Below are positions 37,695-46,613 of a stretch of DNA of 63,801 bases, piece by piece. Under the pieces are notes generated by a model. It saw only the letters and a program-made list of their open reading frames with translations. It was not told the DNA's origin and did not search any database. How positions within the stretch are numbered: the stretch's first letter is position 1; every line of letters begins with the position of its first letter. The stretch is from Chthonobacter rhizosphaerae (GTDB lineage Bacteria; Pseudomonadota; Alphaproteobacteria; Rhizobiales; Pleomorphomonadaceae), in NCBI RefSeq assembly GCF_013839525.1, contig NZ_JACDIS010000018.1, forward strand, positions 1 to 63,801, read 5' to 3'. A program made the translations under genes and the position numbers.

Positions 37695-38870
37695 TCACGC
37701 CGCCTGGGCCATCTCCGTCTTGGTCTTCTCGAACGCGAAGGCCAGCCAGGGCATCAGGGCCTCCACGTCGGCGGTCTCCACCGTCGCGCCGCACCAGATC
37801 CGCAGACCCGGAGGTGCATCGCGATAGCCGGCGATGTCGTAGGCGACGCCTTCCTTTTCCAGGAAGCCGGTGAAGGCCTTCACGAACGCCTGCTGGCCGG
37901 CGTCGTCCAGGCTGGCGACGGCCGGGTCCTTGAAGGTGAGGCAGACGGAGGTGTTGGAGCGGGTTTCCGGCACCTCGGCCAGGAAATCCAGGAAGTCGAC
38001 CTTGGCCACGAAGTCGGCGATTGCCTTGGTGTTGGCGTCGGCGCGGGCCACGAGGCCGTCGAGACCGCCGACCGACTTCGCCCACTGGAGCGCGTCGATG
38101 TAGTCCTCCACCGCCAGCATGGACGGCGTGTTGATCGTCTCGCCCTTGAAGATGCCCTCGATCAGCTTGCCGCCGGAGGTGAGGCGGAAGATCTTCGGCA
38201 GCGGCCAGGCGGGCTTGTAGGTCTCCAGCCGCTCCACCGCGCGCGGGGAGAGGATCAGCATGCCGTGGGCCGCTTCGCCGCCGAGCACCTTCTGCCAGGA
38301 GAAGGTCACCACGTCGAGCTTGTCGAAGGGGAGCCGCTGGGCGAAGGCCGCCGAGGTGGCGTCGCAGATCGTCAGGCCCTCGCGGTCCGCCGGAATGAAG
38401 TCGCCGTTCGGCACGCGGACGCCGGATGTGGTGCCGTTCCAGGTGAACACCACGTCATGGTCGAAGTTCACGGCGGAAAGGTCCGGCAGCTTGCCGTAGC
38501 CCGCCTTGATCTCGCGGGCGTCCTTCAGCTTCAGCTGCTTCAGGGCGTCGGTCACCCAGCCGGAGCCGAACGATTCCCAGGCGAGGAGGTCCAGCGGACG
38601 TTCGCCGAGCAGCGACCACATGGCCATTTCCACCGCGCCGGTGTCGGAGGCCGGCACGATGCCGATGCGCCAGTCGGCGGGAACCTGGAGGACGTCGCGG
38701 GTGAGGTCGATCGCCTGGGCGAGCTTGGTCTTGCCGACCTTGGCGCGGTGGGACCGGCCGACAGCCGCTCCCTTCAGGGCCTCGACGGACCAGCCTGGGC
38801 GCTTGGCGCAGGGGCCGGAGGAAAAATGCGGCATGGCCGGCTTTTCAGCCGGGCGGGCGGTCGCTGTCAT
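37695..38870 (-). CDS. serC: phosphoserine aminotransferase
   Basis: 391 residues, the alphaproteobacterial SerC type that begins with [15 protein letters not shown]. The pyridoxal-phosphate Lys lies in [16 protein letters not shown]. Other conserved parts are [18 protein letters not shown] and [17 protein letters not shown]. It converts 3-phosphohydroxypyruvate to phosphoserine and heads the serC-serA operon. A structured leader directly precedes the ATG. Confidence 0.97.
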   Translation of the reverse strand: MTATARPAEKPAMPHFSSGPCAKRPGWSVEALKGAAVGRSHRAKVGKTKLAQAIDLTRDVLQVPADWRIGIVPASDTGAVEMAMWSLLGERPLDLLAWESFGSGWVTDALKQLKLKDAREIKAGYGKLPDLSAVNFDHDVVFTWNGTTSGVRVPNGDFIPADREGLTICDATSAAFAQRLPFDKLDVVTFSWQKVLGGEAAHGMLILSPRAVERLETYKPAWPLPKIFRLTSGGKLIEGIFKGETINTPSMLAVEDYIDALQWAKSVGGLDGLVARADANTKAIADFVAKVDFLDFLAEVPETRSNTSVCLTFKDPAVASLDDAGQQAFVKAFTGFLEKEGVAYDIAGYRDAPPGLRIWCGATVETADVEALMPWLAFAFEKTKTEMAQAA

Positions 38871-38930
38871 GATGCTATCCTTTCAGATAGGCGCCCCTCG
38901 GTGGGGAGGGGTGTCCCGCCGTCGGGATTA
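38871..38930 (-). promoter_or_regulatory. serC-type leader RNA, three hairpins before the serC start
   Basis: Three small stems are stacked just before the ATG: CTATC/GATAG (38875-38890), CCCCTC/GAGGGG (38894-38911) and TCCCG/CGGGA (38914-38927). The first includes the GGATAG next to the start codon and so overlaps the ribosome-site region. Position and form match the serC RNA motif described upstream of alphaproteobacterial serC-serA operons. The ligand or mechanism is not known. Confidence 0.65.
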
Positions 38931-39245
38931 GGCCAAGTCCTTCGCGCCGTCAATCTCGGATCGAGCCTCTACGCAGTCCTGCGACCACGGCACCGCCGAA
39001 GCCGGCGCTCGTACCAGATCCGGCCGGCGGTCGCGACCGTCGGTTCGGTCCGCACCCCGGCGGAACTGTCACAAAACTTCCGTTTCCTTCGCACCCCGTT
39101 TCGTCTATGGTGCCCGCCGCTTAGGCCTTGTTGATCGAGGCCGTCCGCTGCGGCGCGCTGGAGCCTGACGATACGGTTCCGCCCTAAGAGCTTGCGCCAA
39201 TCCCCAATACCGACCGGAGAGATCCGAACGATAGGAGAGGTTTGA

Positions 39246-40676
39246 ATGAATTCATCGCTCGTGCATGGCACGATTTCCGGCCCTGTGGTGCTCATTGGTT
39301 TCGGGTCCATCGGCCGCGGCATCCTGCCGCTCCTGGAGCGACATATCGAATTCGACAAATCTCGAATGACGGTGATCGACCCGGTCGACACCGACCGGTC
39401 GCTGCTCGACGAGCGCGGCATCGCCTTCCTGAAGGAGGCGGTCACGCGGGAGAACTACCGCACACTCCTGTCCGGCCTGCTCACCGAAGGCGACGGCCAG
39501 GGCTTCTGCATCAACCTGTCGGTGGACACCTCGTCCCTCGACATCATGAAGCTCTGCCGGGACCTCGGCGTCCTCTACATCGACACCGTGACCGAGCCGT
39601 GGGCCGGCTTCTACTTCGACAAGTCAGCCGGTCCCGAGGCGCGCTCCAACTACGCCCTGCGCGAAACCGTGCTGGCGGAGAAGCGCGCCAATCCGGGCGG
39701 CACGACGGCCGTGTCCTGCTGCGGCGCCAACCCGGGCATGGTGTCCTGGTTCGTCAAGGAGGCGCTGCTGACGGTCGCCCGCGACACCGGCCTGACGGTG
39801 GAGACGCCCACCACCCGCGACGGTTGGGCCTCGCTCATGCAGACCGTCGGCGTGAAGGGCATCCACATCGCCGAGCGCGACACCCAGCGCACCCGCGCGC
39901 CGAAGCCGCTCGACACCTTCTGGAACACCTGGTCGGTGGAAGGCTTCATTTCGGAGGGCCTGCAGCCGGCCGAGCTCGGCTGGGGCAGCCACGAGACCTG
40001 GATGCCGGAGATCGGCCGCCGCCATGAGAAGGGCTGCCAGGCCGCCATCTACCTGATGCGCCCCGGCGCCGACACGCGCGTGCGCACCTGGTGCCCGACG
40101 CCCGGCCCGCAATTCGGCTTCCTCGTCACCCACAACGAGGCGATCTCGATTTCCGACTACTACACGGTCGGCCAGGGCGCCGATCCGGCCTACCGCCCCA
40201 CCTGCCACTACGCCTACCATCCGTCCAACGACGCGGTGCTGTCGCTGCACGAGATGTTCGGCAAGGCCGGCAAGGCGCAGCCCGTGCAACACGTGCTCGA
40301 CGAGCACGAGATCGTGGACGGGCGCGACGAACTCGGCGTGCTCCTGTTCGGTCACTCCCGCAACGCCTTCTGGTACGGCTCGCGCCTGACCATCGAGGAG
40401 GCGCGCGCCCTCGCCCCCTACCAGAACGCCACCGGCCTGCAGGTGTCCTCGGCCGTCCTCGCCGGCATCGTGTGGGCGCTGGAGAACCCGAACGCCGGGA
40501 TCGTCGAAGCCGACGAGATGGACCACGCGCGGTGCCTGGAGGTGCAGAAGCCCTACCTCGGCTCCGTGGAGGGCATCTACACCGACTGGACGCCGCTCGC
40601 CGACCGGCCGGGCTTCTTCCCGGAGGATCTGGACCTCGACGAGCCTTGGAGCTTCCGCAACATCCTCGTCCGCTGA
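39246..40676 (+). CDS. hss: homospermidine synthase
   Basis: 476 residues, the usual length of bacterial homospermidine synthase. An N-terminal Rossmann motif GFGSIGRG (residues 18-25) is followed by the saccharopine-dehydrogenase-like domain with the characteristic YIDTVTEPW, SCCGANPGMVSWFVKEAL and HEKGCQAAIYL. It makes homospermidine from putrescine (or putrescine plus spermidine) with NAD. The start has GGAGAGG upstream. It is divergent from serC and ends in a strong terminator. Confidence 0.95.
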   Translation: MNSSLVHGTISGPVVLIGFGSIGRGILPLLERHIEFDKSRMTVIDPVDTDRSLLDERGIAFLKEAVTRENYRTLLSGLLTEGDGQGFCINLSVDTSSLDIMKLCRDLGVLYIDTVTEPWAGFYFDKSAGPEARSNYALRETVLAEKRANPGGTTAVSCCGANPGMVSWFVKEALLTVARDTGLTVETPTTRDGWASLMQTVGVKGIHIAERDTQRTRAPKPLDTFWNTWSVEGFISEGLQPAELGWGSHETWMPEIGRRHEKGCQAAIYLMRPGADTRVRTWCPTPGPQFGFLVTHNEAISISDYYTVGQGADPAYRPTCHYAYHPSNDAVLSLHEMFGKAGKAQPVQHVLDEHEIVDGRDELGVLLFGHSRNAFWYGSRLTIEEARALAPYQNATGLQVSSAVLAGIVWALENPNAGIVEADEMDHARCLEVQKPYLGSVEGIYTDWTPLADRPGFFPEDLDLDEPWSFRNILVR

Positions 40677-40702
40677 GGGCAGCGCAAAGGCACTTTATCG
40701 TC

Positions 40703-40735
40703 AGGGCCGACCCGACCGGGTCGGCCCTTTTTATT
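40703..40735 (+). terminator. rho-independent terminator of hss
   Basis: A perfect 12-bp stem, AGGGCCGACCCG / CGGGTCGGCCCT, with an AC loop, followed by TTTTATT. It begins 26 bases after the hss stop codon. Confidence 0.93.
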
Positions 40736-40888
40736 GTGTATCATATGTCCGGTTTTCCCGGCGATAACTGCTGCCGAAAGCTGCCCGACATGACGGTGCA
40801 GCGGCTCGAACTGACGACATCACTGCCGGTTCAAGTACGTGGTAGAATTCCGCCGTCGGCGACGGGGCCGACTTCGGGGATTACGATC

Positions 40889-41302
40889 ATGAATTCGACA
40901 GCCAGCTTGTTCTTCAAGTCGGGAGTGCTGTTTCTGCTTGTCGGCCTGGGGGCCGGCATCGGCATGGCGGCCAGCCACGACCACACCATCGCGCCGGCGC
41001 ACGCGCACCTGAACCTTCTGGGCTTCGTGCTCTCGGTGGCCTACGGCACCTATTTCGCGCTGTCGCCCGCCAAGGCGAACGGCCTGCTGCCGCGCGCGAT
41101 CTGGGGCCTGCACACCCTGGCGGTGGTGGTGATGTTCCCGACGCTCAGCCTCATGCTCCTCGGCAATGCCGCCCTCGAGCCCGTGGTGGCCGTGTCGTCC
41201 ATCGTCGCCTTCGTGGCGGCGCTCCTGTTCGCCTTCGTGGTGTTCAGGCCGGCCCGCGCCACCGTCACGCAGCCGGTCGGCCGGGTCGCCTCCACAGCAT
41301 GA
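40889..41302 (+). CDS. small four-helix membrane protein with HAHLNLLG motif
   Basis: 137 residues with four membrane helices. The second helix starts with APAHAHLNLLGFVLSVAYG, a histidine motif recalling heme-binding helices of heme-copper oxidase subunit I relatives. Function unknown. The 3' end overlaps the convergent KamA-like gene by 38 bases. Confidence 0.72.
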   Translation: MNSTASLFFKSGVLFLLVGLGAGIGMAASHDHTIAPAHAHLNLLGFVLSVAYGTYFALSPAKANGLLPRAIWGLHTLAVVVMFPTLSLMLLGNAALEPVVAVSSIVAFVAALLFAFVVFRPARATVTQPVGRVASTA

Positions 41303-42413
41303 CGGCGGGGTCGCCGGGCACATCCAGATGGGCGGGGAAATCCGGATAGACGAAGCTCCGCCCGTCGCGCCGGAAGGTGACGAGGCCGTTCGCCTCGTCC
41401 CAGCTCGCGACATGCTCGCGCCGCACCTTGCCGAGCGGGCTGTCGAGCGTGAACCGCACCGCGTTCACCCAGCTCGGCGAGCGAGTCACGAAGGCGTCCT
41501 GCAGGGCGAACAGGCGTTTCAGCCCGATCCTGTAGGGCGCCGAAAAGCGGATCGGCTCCGGCACGTAGACCGACAGCGTCCGCACCCGGAGATCGTCCAG
41601 ACGCGTGACGAGATCGATCAGGAGATCCGGGTCGTCGTTGACGCCGCGCAGGAGCGGGAAGTGGTTGTAGAGGCGGATGTCGGCCCGGCGCAGCCCGGCC
41701 AGCGCCGCCTCCACCTCCTCGCAGACCTCGTACGGGTGGATGAAGTGGAAGACGATCCGCGCGTCCGCCTCGGCCAGAAGCGCCACGCGCTCCGGATCGG
41801 CGAACACCTTCGGGGCGAAGGCGAGCGTACGCGTGTGCATGCGGATCGCCGGGGGCCGCGGCAGCCCCTTCAGCGTCCTCAGGATCAGCGCCAGCTCCCG
41901 CGTCGGCAGCGTCATCGGATCGCCGCCCGACAGGATGACCTCGCGCACCAGCGGCGTCCTCGCCAGATAGGCCACCAGGGCCTCGAGCTCGGCCGCCACG
42001 CGGGTCCGACCCGCCTCGTGCTGGTCCGTCAGCACGTCCTGCCGGAAGCAGTACTGGCAGTGGCCGGCGCAGACCGACGTGGGCATGAAGAGCACCCGGT
42101 CGGCGTACTTGTGGATGATCGCCGTCGATCCCGGCACCGGCATGTTGGTGCGGTCGTCCACCCAGTCGGCCACCTCGTGGCCCGCCGAGACGCCGAACCG
42201 CTCCCGGGGCGGGCGCGCGGCCCGGTTCAGCGGTCCGTCCGTATGGCCGAGCGCCGCGATCTCCTCGTCGAGCTTGCGCCGGTAGAAGCCGGTGATCTTG
42301 ATCGGCAGCAGCCGCTCCGCCCGGGCGAGCGCGTCGTAGCGGGCGTCGAGCGCCGCCTGCTCGGCGGGCGTCGTCCGCGAAACGTCGGCCGGACCATGGG
42401 GAAGTGCGGACAT
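41265..42413 (-). CDS. KamA family radical SAM protein (lysine 2,3-aminomutase-like)
   Basis: 382 residues. The radical-SAM cluster motif CAGHCQYCF gives Cys 115, 119 and 122, and the PLP-binding region and EVILSGGDPMTLP are conserved. It is shorter than clostridial lysine 2,3-aminomutase and lacks its C-terminal extension. It could be EpmB (EF-P lysylation), a glutamate aminomutase or another amino-acid mutase; no epmA or efp is adjacent, so no choice is made. It overlaps the convergent membrane-protein gene by 38 bases. Confidence 0.85.
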   Translation of the reverse strand: MSALPHGPADVSRTTPAEQAALDARYDALARAERLLPIKITGFYRRKLDEEIAALGHTDGPLNRAARPPRERFGVSAGHEVADWVDDRTNMPVPGSTAIIHKYADRVLFMPTSVCAGHCQYCFRQDVLTDQHEAGRTRVAAELEALVAYLARTPLVREVILSGGDPMTLPTRELALILRTLKGLPRPPAIRMHTRTLAFAPKVFADPERVALLAEADARIVFHFIHPYEVCEEVEAALAGLRRADIRLYNHFPLLRGVNDDPDLLIDLVTRLDDLRVRTLSVYVPEPIRFSAPYRIGLKRLFALQDAFVTRSPSWVNAVRFTLDSPLGKVRREHVASWDEANGLVTFRRDGRSFVYPDFPAHLDVPGDPAVMLWRRPGRPAA

Positions 42414-42442
42414 CGCGTGTTCCGATCGGGCGTGCGCCGGCC

Positions 42443-43411
42443 TCAGCCGGCGAGGTCCACGACGCCGGCGGCGCCCGTCTCGGTGCCGAACGCGAGCTCC
42501 AGCCCGGTGCGGTTCCAGCCCAGCGCCGAGATCGGCCCGTCTCCGGGCCGGCGCAGCAGAACCTCCTCGCCGTCGCCGAAGCGGACGAGCAGGATCATGC
42601 CGTCGTCATAGCCGATGGCGGCGATCTCCTCCGACGGGTGGCAGGCCACCTGCGTCACCAGTTCCTGGCGCGGGCCGAGCTCCAGCGGGCGCTTGCCCAT
42701 GGGGCCGTCCTTGAAGTGGAAGGGCCAGCAGACCGAGGCGCCGGCGCCGGAACTGGCGAGGAAGCGGCCCTTCGCCGACCAGGACAGCGACTTCACCTTC
42801 ACCGGATAGCCGGACATGCGCATGTGCTGGCCATCCTTCAGGCGCCAGCCGTGCAGCGCGTTCTCCTGCATGGACGTCACCACGTTGGCGCCGTCGGGCG
42901 ACAGCGTCACCGCGATGTGCGAGCCCTTCCACTCCAGCTCCTGGGGCGCCGCGGTCGTGCCCGGAAACCAGAGGCCGACGCCGTTGTAGCCGGCGATCGC
43001 GACCCGGAGCCCCTTCGGGAAGAAGGCCAGCCCGCCGACGGCGCGCGGCCGGGTGAGTTCGTGCTCCTTGCCGGACGCTTCCCGCACCCAGACGGTTCGG
43101 CCGGACGCGAAGGCCACCGCGCCGCCCGGGCCGGTGGCCAGCTGGTCGATCCACTTCCGGCCCTTCTCGGCGAGCGGCGTCACTGTGCCGTCCTCGGTGA
43201 TGCGCAGCACCCGGCCGTCGTCGCCGCCCGTCACCAGCGTCCGGCCGTCGAGGTCCCGCACGGCGGCCAGGATGCCCCCGTGCGGCTTCTCGGTCCGGCC
43301 GGCGGTGCCGAACGTGACGGTGCCTTCGCCGCTGGCGAAGACCGGCGTATCGCCAAGGAAACCGGCGAAAACCACATAGCCGGGAGCGGTGACGGGCGTG
43401 ACGGTGGGCAA
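42443..43411 (-). CDS. WD40 repeat protein partnered with a COG0523 metallochaperone
   Basis: 322 residues forming about six to seven WD40-like blades (for example GGILAAVRDLDGRTLVTGGDDGRVLRI, shortened here to its key GGDDG, and SGAGASVCWPF). There is no signal peptide. No ATG is available between the CobW stop and the first blade, so TTG 43411 is the likely start, in the same frame as cobW. It lies 57 bases downstream of the COG0523 gene on the same strand, a pairing seen in many Alphaproteobacteria. A scaffolding or delivery role for the chaperone is inferred. Confidence 0.75.
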   Translation of the reverse strand: MPTVTPVTAPGYVVFAGFLGDTPVFASGEGTVTFGTAGRTEKPHGGILAAVRDLDGRTLVTGGDDGRVLRITEDGTVTPLAEKGRKWIDQLATGPGGAVAFASGRTVWVREASGKEHELTRPRAVGGLAFFPKGLRVAIAGYNGVGLWFPGTTAAPQELEWKGSHIAVTLSPDGANVVTSMQENALHGWRLKDGQHMRMSGYPVKVKSLSWSAKGRFLASSGAGASVCWPFHFKDGPMGKRPLELGPRQELVTQVACHPSEEIAAIGYDDGMILLVRFGDGEEVLLRRPGDGPISALGWNRTGLELAFGTETGAAGVVDLAG

Positions 43412-43468
43412 GGCGCGGTCCGGATCGATGATGCTGTCAGGGTGAAGGCGAGGAGCCGGCGGGCACGC

Positions 43469-44548
43469 TCAGACGAGGCACTCGCGGAAGCTCTTCTCCA
43501 GCGCGGCCCGGTCGAGCTTGCGGCCGATGAACACCAGTCGGCTCTCGCGCGGTTCGTCGTCGCGCCAATCGCGCTGCAGGTCGCCCTCGACCAGCATGTG
43601 GACGCCCTGGACCACGTAGCGCTTCGGCTCGTCCTTGAACGCCATGATGCCCTTCAGGCGCAGGATGTTCGGCCCTTCCGCCTGGGTCACCTCGCCGACC
43701 CACCGGATGAAGCGATCCGGATCCACCTCGCCGCCCTTCAGCGAGATGGAGGCCACCTCGGTGTCGTGGTGGTGATGGTGCCCGTGATGGCCATGGTCAT
43801 GGTCGTGGTGGGCATGGTCGTGGTGATGATGGTCGTGGTCGCAGTCCGGCCCGCACACATGGTCGTGGTCGTGGTCGTGCGCCTCGCCGTCCAGGAAATG
43901 CGGGTCGAGGCTGAGGATGCGGTCGAGGTCGAAGGCGCCCTTGTCCAGGATCGCGTCGAGCGGCACCGCCGAGCGCTGCGTCTTGTGGATCCGCGCATAG
44001 GGGTTGAGCTGGCGCAGCGTGGCCTCCACCTCGGCCAGTTCCTCCGGCGAGACGAGGTCGGTCTTGTTGAGGAGGATCACGTCGGCGAAGGCCACCTGGT
44101 CCTCCGCCTCCGGCGCGTCGGCGAGCCGGGCCATCAGGTGCTTGGCGTCCACCACGGTCACCACCGCGTCGAGGCGCGACATCTTGCGCACCTCCTCGTC
44201 CATGAAGAAGGTCTGGGCCACCGGCGCCGGATCGGCAAGGCCGGTGGTCTCCACGATGATGGCGTCGAAGCTGCCCTTGCGCTTGGCGAGGTTTTCCACC
44301 ACGCGGATCAGGTCGCCGCGCACGGTGCAGCAGATGCACCCGTTGTTCATCTCGAACACCTCCTCGTCGGTGTCCACGATGAGGTCGTTGTCGATGCCGA
44401 TCTCGCCGAACTCGTTGACGATGACGGCATAGCGCTTGCCGTGGTCCTCGGTGAGGATCCGGTTGAGGAGCGTGGTCTTGCCGGCGCCGAGATAGCCGGT
44501 GAGGACGGTGACCGGCACCTGGGCGCCGGCGGAGGTCTGAACGGTCAT
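43469..44548 (-). CDS. COG0523 (CobW/P47K) GTPase, putative zinc metallochaperone
   Basis: 359 residues. Walker A GYLGAGKT at 18-25, the metal-binding CICC at 71-74 (NNGCICCTVRGD) and NKTD at 161-164 define a G3E GTPase. Residues 224-262 are a His/Asp run with a CGPDC insert, likely a metal-holding loop. A CobW C-terminal domain follows. The His-rich loop suggests zinc (ZigA/ZNG1-like) rather than cobalamin synthesis, as no cob genes are near. It is divergent from a MarR gene; no clear Zur box was seen. Confidence 0.88.
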   Translation of the reverse strand: MTVQTSAGAQVPVTVLTGYLGAGKTTLLNRILTEDHGKRYAVIVNEFGEIGIDNDLIVDTDEEVFEMNNGCICCTVRGDLIRVVENLAKRKGSFDAIIVETTGLADPAPVAQTFFMDEEVRKMSRLDAVVTVVDAKHLMARLADAPEAEDQVAFADVILLNKTDLVSPEELAEVEATLRQLNPYARIHKTQRSAVPLDAILDKGAFDLDRILSLDPHFLDGEAHDHDHDHVCGPDCDHDHHHHDHAHHDHDHGHHGHHHHHDTEVASISLKGGEVDPDRFIRWVGEVTQAEGPNILRLKGIMAFKDEPKRYVVQGVHMLVEGDLQRDWRDDEPRESRLVFIGRKLDRAALEKSFRECLV

Positions 44549-44796
44549 GTCTGAACACCTTCGGATGGCTCGCGCGGCGGGCGCGTGGGCGGATGGAGCG
44601 TGCAGCGGACGTGCGGGTTCATGCGCATCTGGCCGCCGCCGATCGTTCGGATCGACTTAGCACGACGGACCGGCGCTCGCCACGGCAGTCGCGGTCGCGC
44701 GTCGTCGCCTCGACAGCGATGCGGTTCACCACCTAAATAAGTGACATGGAGACGTGCGAGAAGAGTGCCGTCATTCATGGCGCACGAGGGGAATCG

Positions 44797-45324
44797 ATGA
44801 GCTTCAACCATCGCAAGAGCGTGACCTTCCGACTGGCCCAGGCCGCTCGAGCTCATCGCACCCGGTCCGGTGTCCATCTCGGCCGGATCGGCCTGCACCC
44901 CGGGCAGGAATCCGTGCTGAAGGCCCTGGAGCAGCAGGACGGCCAGTCCATGTCCGAACTCGCCGGGGCCCTCGGCGTGCAGCCGCCCACCGTCACCAAG
45001 ATGATCGCCCGCCTCGGCGCCCAGGGGCTTGTGACCCGCCAGGTTTCGGCCTCCGATGGCCGCCTCGCCCGCGTCTTCCTCACCGACCTCGGCCGCGAAC
45101 GGCTCGCCGCCGTGGATGCCGCCTGGAAGCGCGTGGAGAAGGAGGCGCTCGCCGGGTTCGAGGACAAGGACAAGAAGCGTCTGCGCAAGCTCCTGCGGGC
45201 CATCGAGCGCAACCTCTCGCCGGGAGCCGCCGACGACGTCGAAGTGGCCGACGACGAGGATCTCGACGCCGAGCCGGTCCCCGCCCCGGCCGCCGCGACA
45301 GCGCCCGAGCCGGTCGAGGCCTGA
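44797..45324 (+). CDS. MarR family transcriptional regulator
   Basis: 175 residues from the ATG at 44797 (GAGGGGA upstream). The winged helix spans about residues 45-105: LAGALGVQPPTVTKMIARLGAQGLVTR is the recognition region (key LGVQPPTVTKM), and the wing SDGRLARVFLT follows. The last 30 residues are acidic and Pro/Ala-rich, an unusual tail. It may control the divergent COG0523 gene or the downstream exporter; the ligand is unknown. Confidence 0.87.
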   Translation: MSFNHRKSVTFRLAQAARAHRTRSGVHLGRIGLHPGQESVLKALEQQDGQSMSELAGALGVQPPTVTKMIARLGAQGLVTRQVSASDGRLARVFLTDLGRERLAAVDAAWKRVEKEALAGFEDKDKKRLRKLLRAIERNLSPGAADDVEVADDEDLDAEPVPAPAAATAPEPVEA

Positions 45325-45509
45325 CGTCGGAGAAGGCCTGGTCCGACCCGGCATCGCGCCCCCGCAGCGCCGTCCGGCAAGCGGCCATGCGCGAGCTGCA
45401 TGGCAGATCCGCGCCGTCATCGGACCCCACGGCCTACAGGCTCGCGCCGTCCTGGTTCATAAGGGAACCGAACGAATGCCGGACGGGGCGTGCCGCGAGG
45501 GCCGACGAC

Positions 45510-46487
45510 GTGAAGACTTCCATGGACGATGACGGATCGGCTTCGGCGGGCGGGGCGGCCGGCGGGCGGCGGCAGACGCTTCTTCGCGATGCCGACGCGG
45601 GCGCCCGCATGAAGGGCATCGGCCTCATCCTGCTGTCGTCGCTTCTGTTCACGGTCCTCGACACGTCCGCCAAGGTGGTGTCCACCATGGGCATACCGGT
45701 GCTGGAGGTGGTGTTCGTCCGCTACGGCGTCCACTTCGTCCTGGCCGCCCTCATCCTCAACCCGGTCACGTCGCCGGCGTCCTGGCGCACCCGCAAGCCG
45801 ATCCTCCAGGTGGTCCGCGCCCTCGCGCTCACCGCCTGCACGGCATTCAACTTCATCGCCCTGCAATATCTGCAGCTCGCCCAGACGGTGACCATCTCCT
45901 TCCTCGGGCCGCTCTTCATCGCGGGCCTCTCCTTCATCCTGTTCGGCGAGAAGGTGGGTCCCCGGCGTCTCGCCGCCATCCTGGTCGGGTTCGGCGGCAT
46001 CCTGGTCGTCACCCAGCCGGGGCTCGCCGGCTTCCACCCCGCCATGCTGATCGCGCTTCTCTCCGTGATGAGCTACTCCGTCTATGCGCTGATGACCCGC
46101 TCGCTGGCGGGCACGGAGTCTCCCGGCAGCATGATCCTGGTGCTCGCCGGCGTGCCGACGCTGATCCTCGCGCCGCTCATGCCCGCGGTCTGGGTCTGGC
46201 CCGAAGACCCGCTCCTCCTGGTCCTGATGCTGGTCATGGGCGTCACCGGCGGCCTCGGCCACTTCTTCGTGATCCTCGCCCACCGCTACGCCACCGCGTC
46301 GGTGCTCGCGCCCTTCAACTACATCCAGATCGTCTACATGGTCCTGTCCGGCTATCTGGTCTTCGGCGACGTGCCCACCGCCCCCACGCTCATCGGCGCC
46401 GGCATCGTGGTGGCCTCCGGCCTCTACCTTCTGCACCGGGAACGTGTGCGCCGGTCCCCGGCGTCCGAAACCGGCCGGGCGGCCTGA
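45510..46487 (+). CDS. EamA/DMT-superfamily transporter
   Basis: 325 residues from GTG 45510 (GAGGG eight bases upstream); ATG 45522 is an alternative. After a disordered N-terminus of about 35 residues come ten membrane helices in two EamA repeats (KGIGLILLSSLLFTVLDTSA; SVMSYSVYALMTRSLAG). It resembles the S-adenosylmethionine/metabolite carriers of the DMT group, but the substrate is open. It follows the MarR gene by about 185 non-coding bases. Confidence 0.87.
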   Translation: MKTSMDDDGSASAGGAAGGRRQTLLRDADAGARMKGIGLILLSSLLFTVLDTSAKVVSTMGIPVLEVVFVRYGVHFVLAALILNPVTSPASWRTRKPILQVVRALALTACTAFNFIALQYLQLAQTVTISFLGPLFIAGLSFILFGEKVGPRRLAAILVGFGGILVVTQPGLAGFHPAMLIALLSVMSYSVYALMTRSLAGTESPGSMILVLAGVPTLILAPLMPAVWVWPEDPLLLVLMLVMGVTGGLGHFFVILAHRYATASVLAPFNYIQIVYMVLSGYLVFGDVPTAPTLIGAGIVVASGLYLLHRERVRRSPASETGRAA

Positions 46488-46613
46488 CCGCCCGTCGGCG
46501 CCGCGCGGAACGGCGCGGCGCGGCGTCTTCCACCGGCCTCGGCCCCGTTTATCTTGACGCGGACCTGCGTTCCCTGCCATCACGGTCCAAACAATCCCAA
46601 CAAGGGACGGACC

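Noticed and set aside
44549-44796. Zur box upstream of the COG0523 gene
   Set aside because: No convincing AT-rich palindrome of the Zur type could be found by eye.
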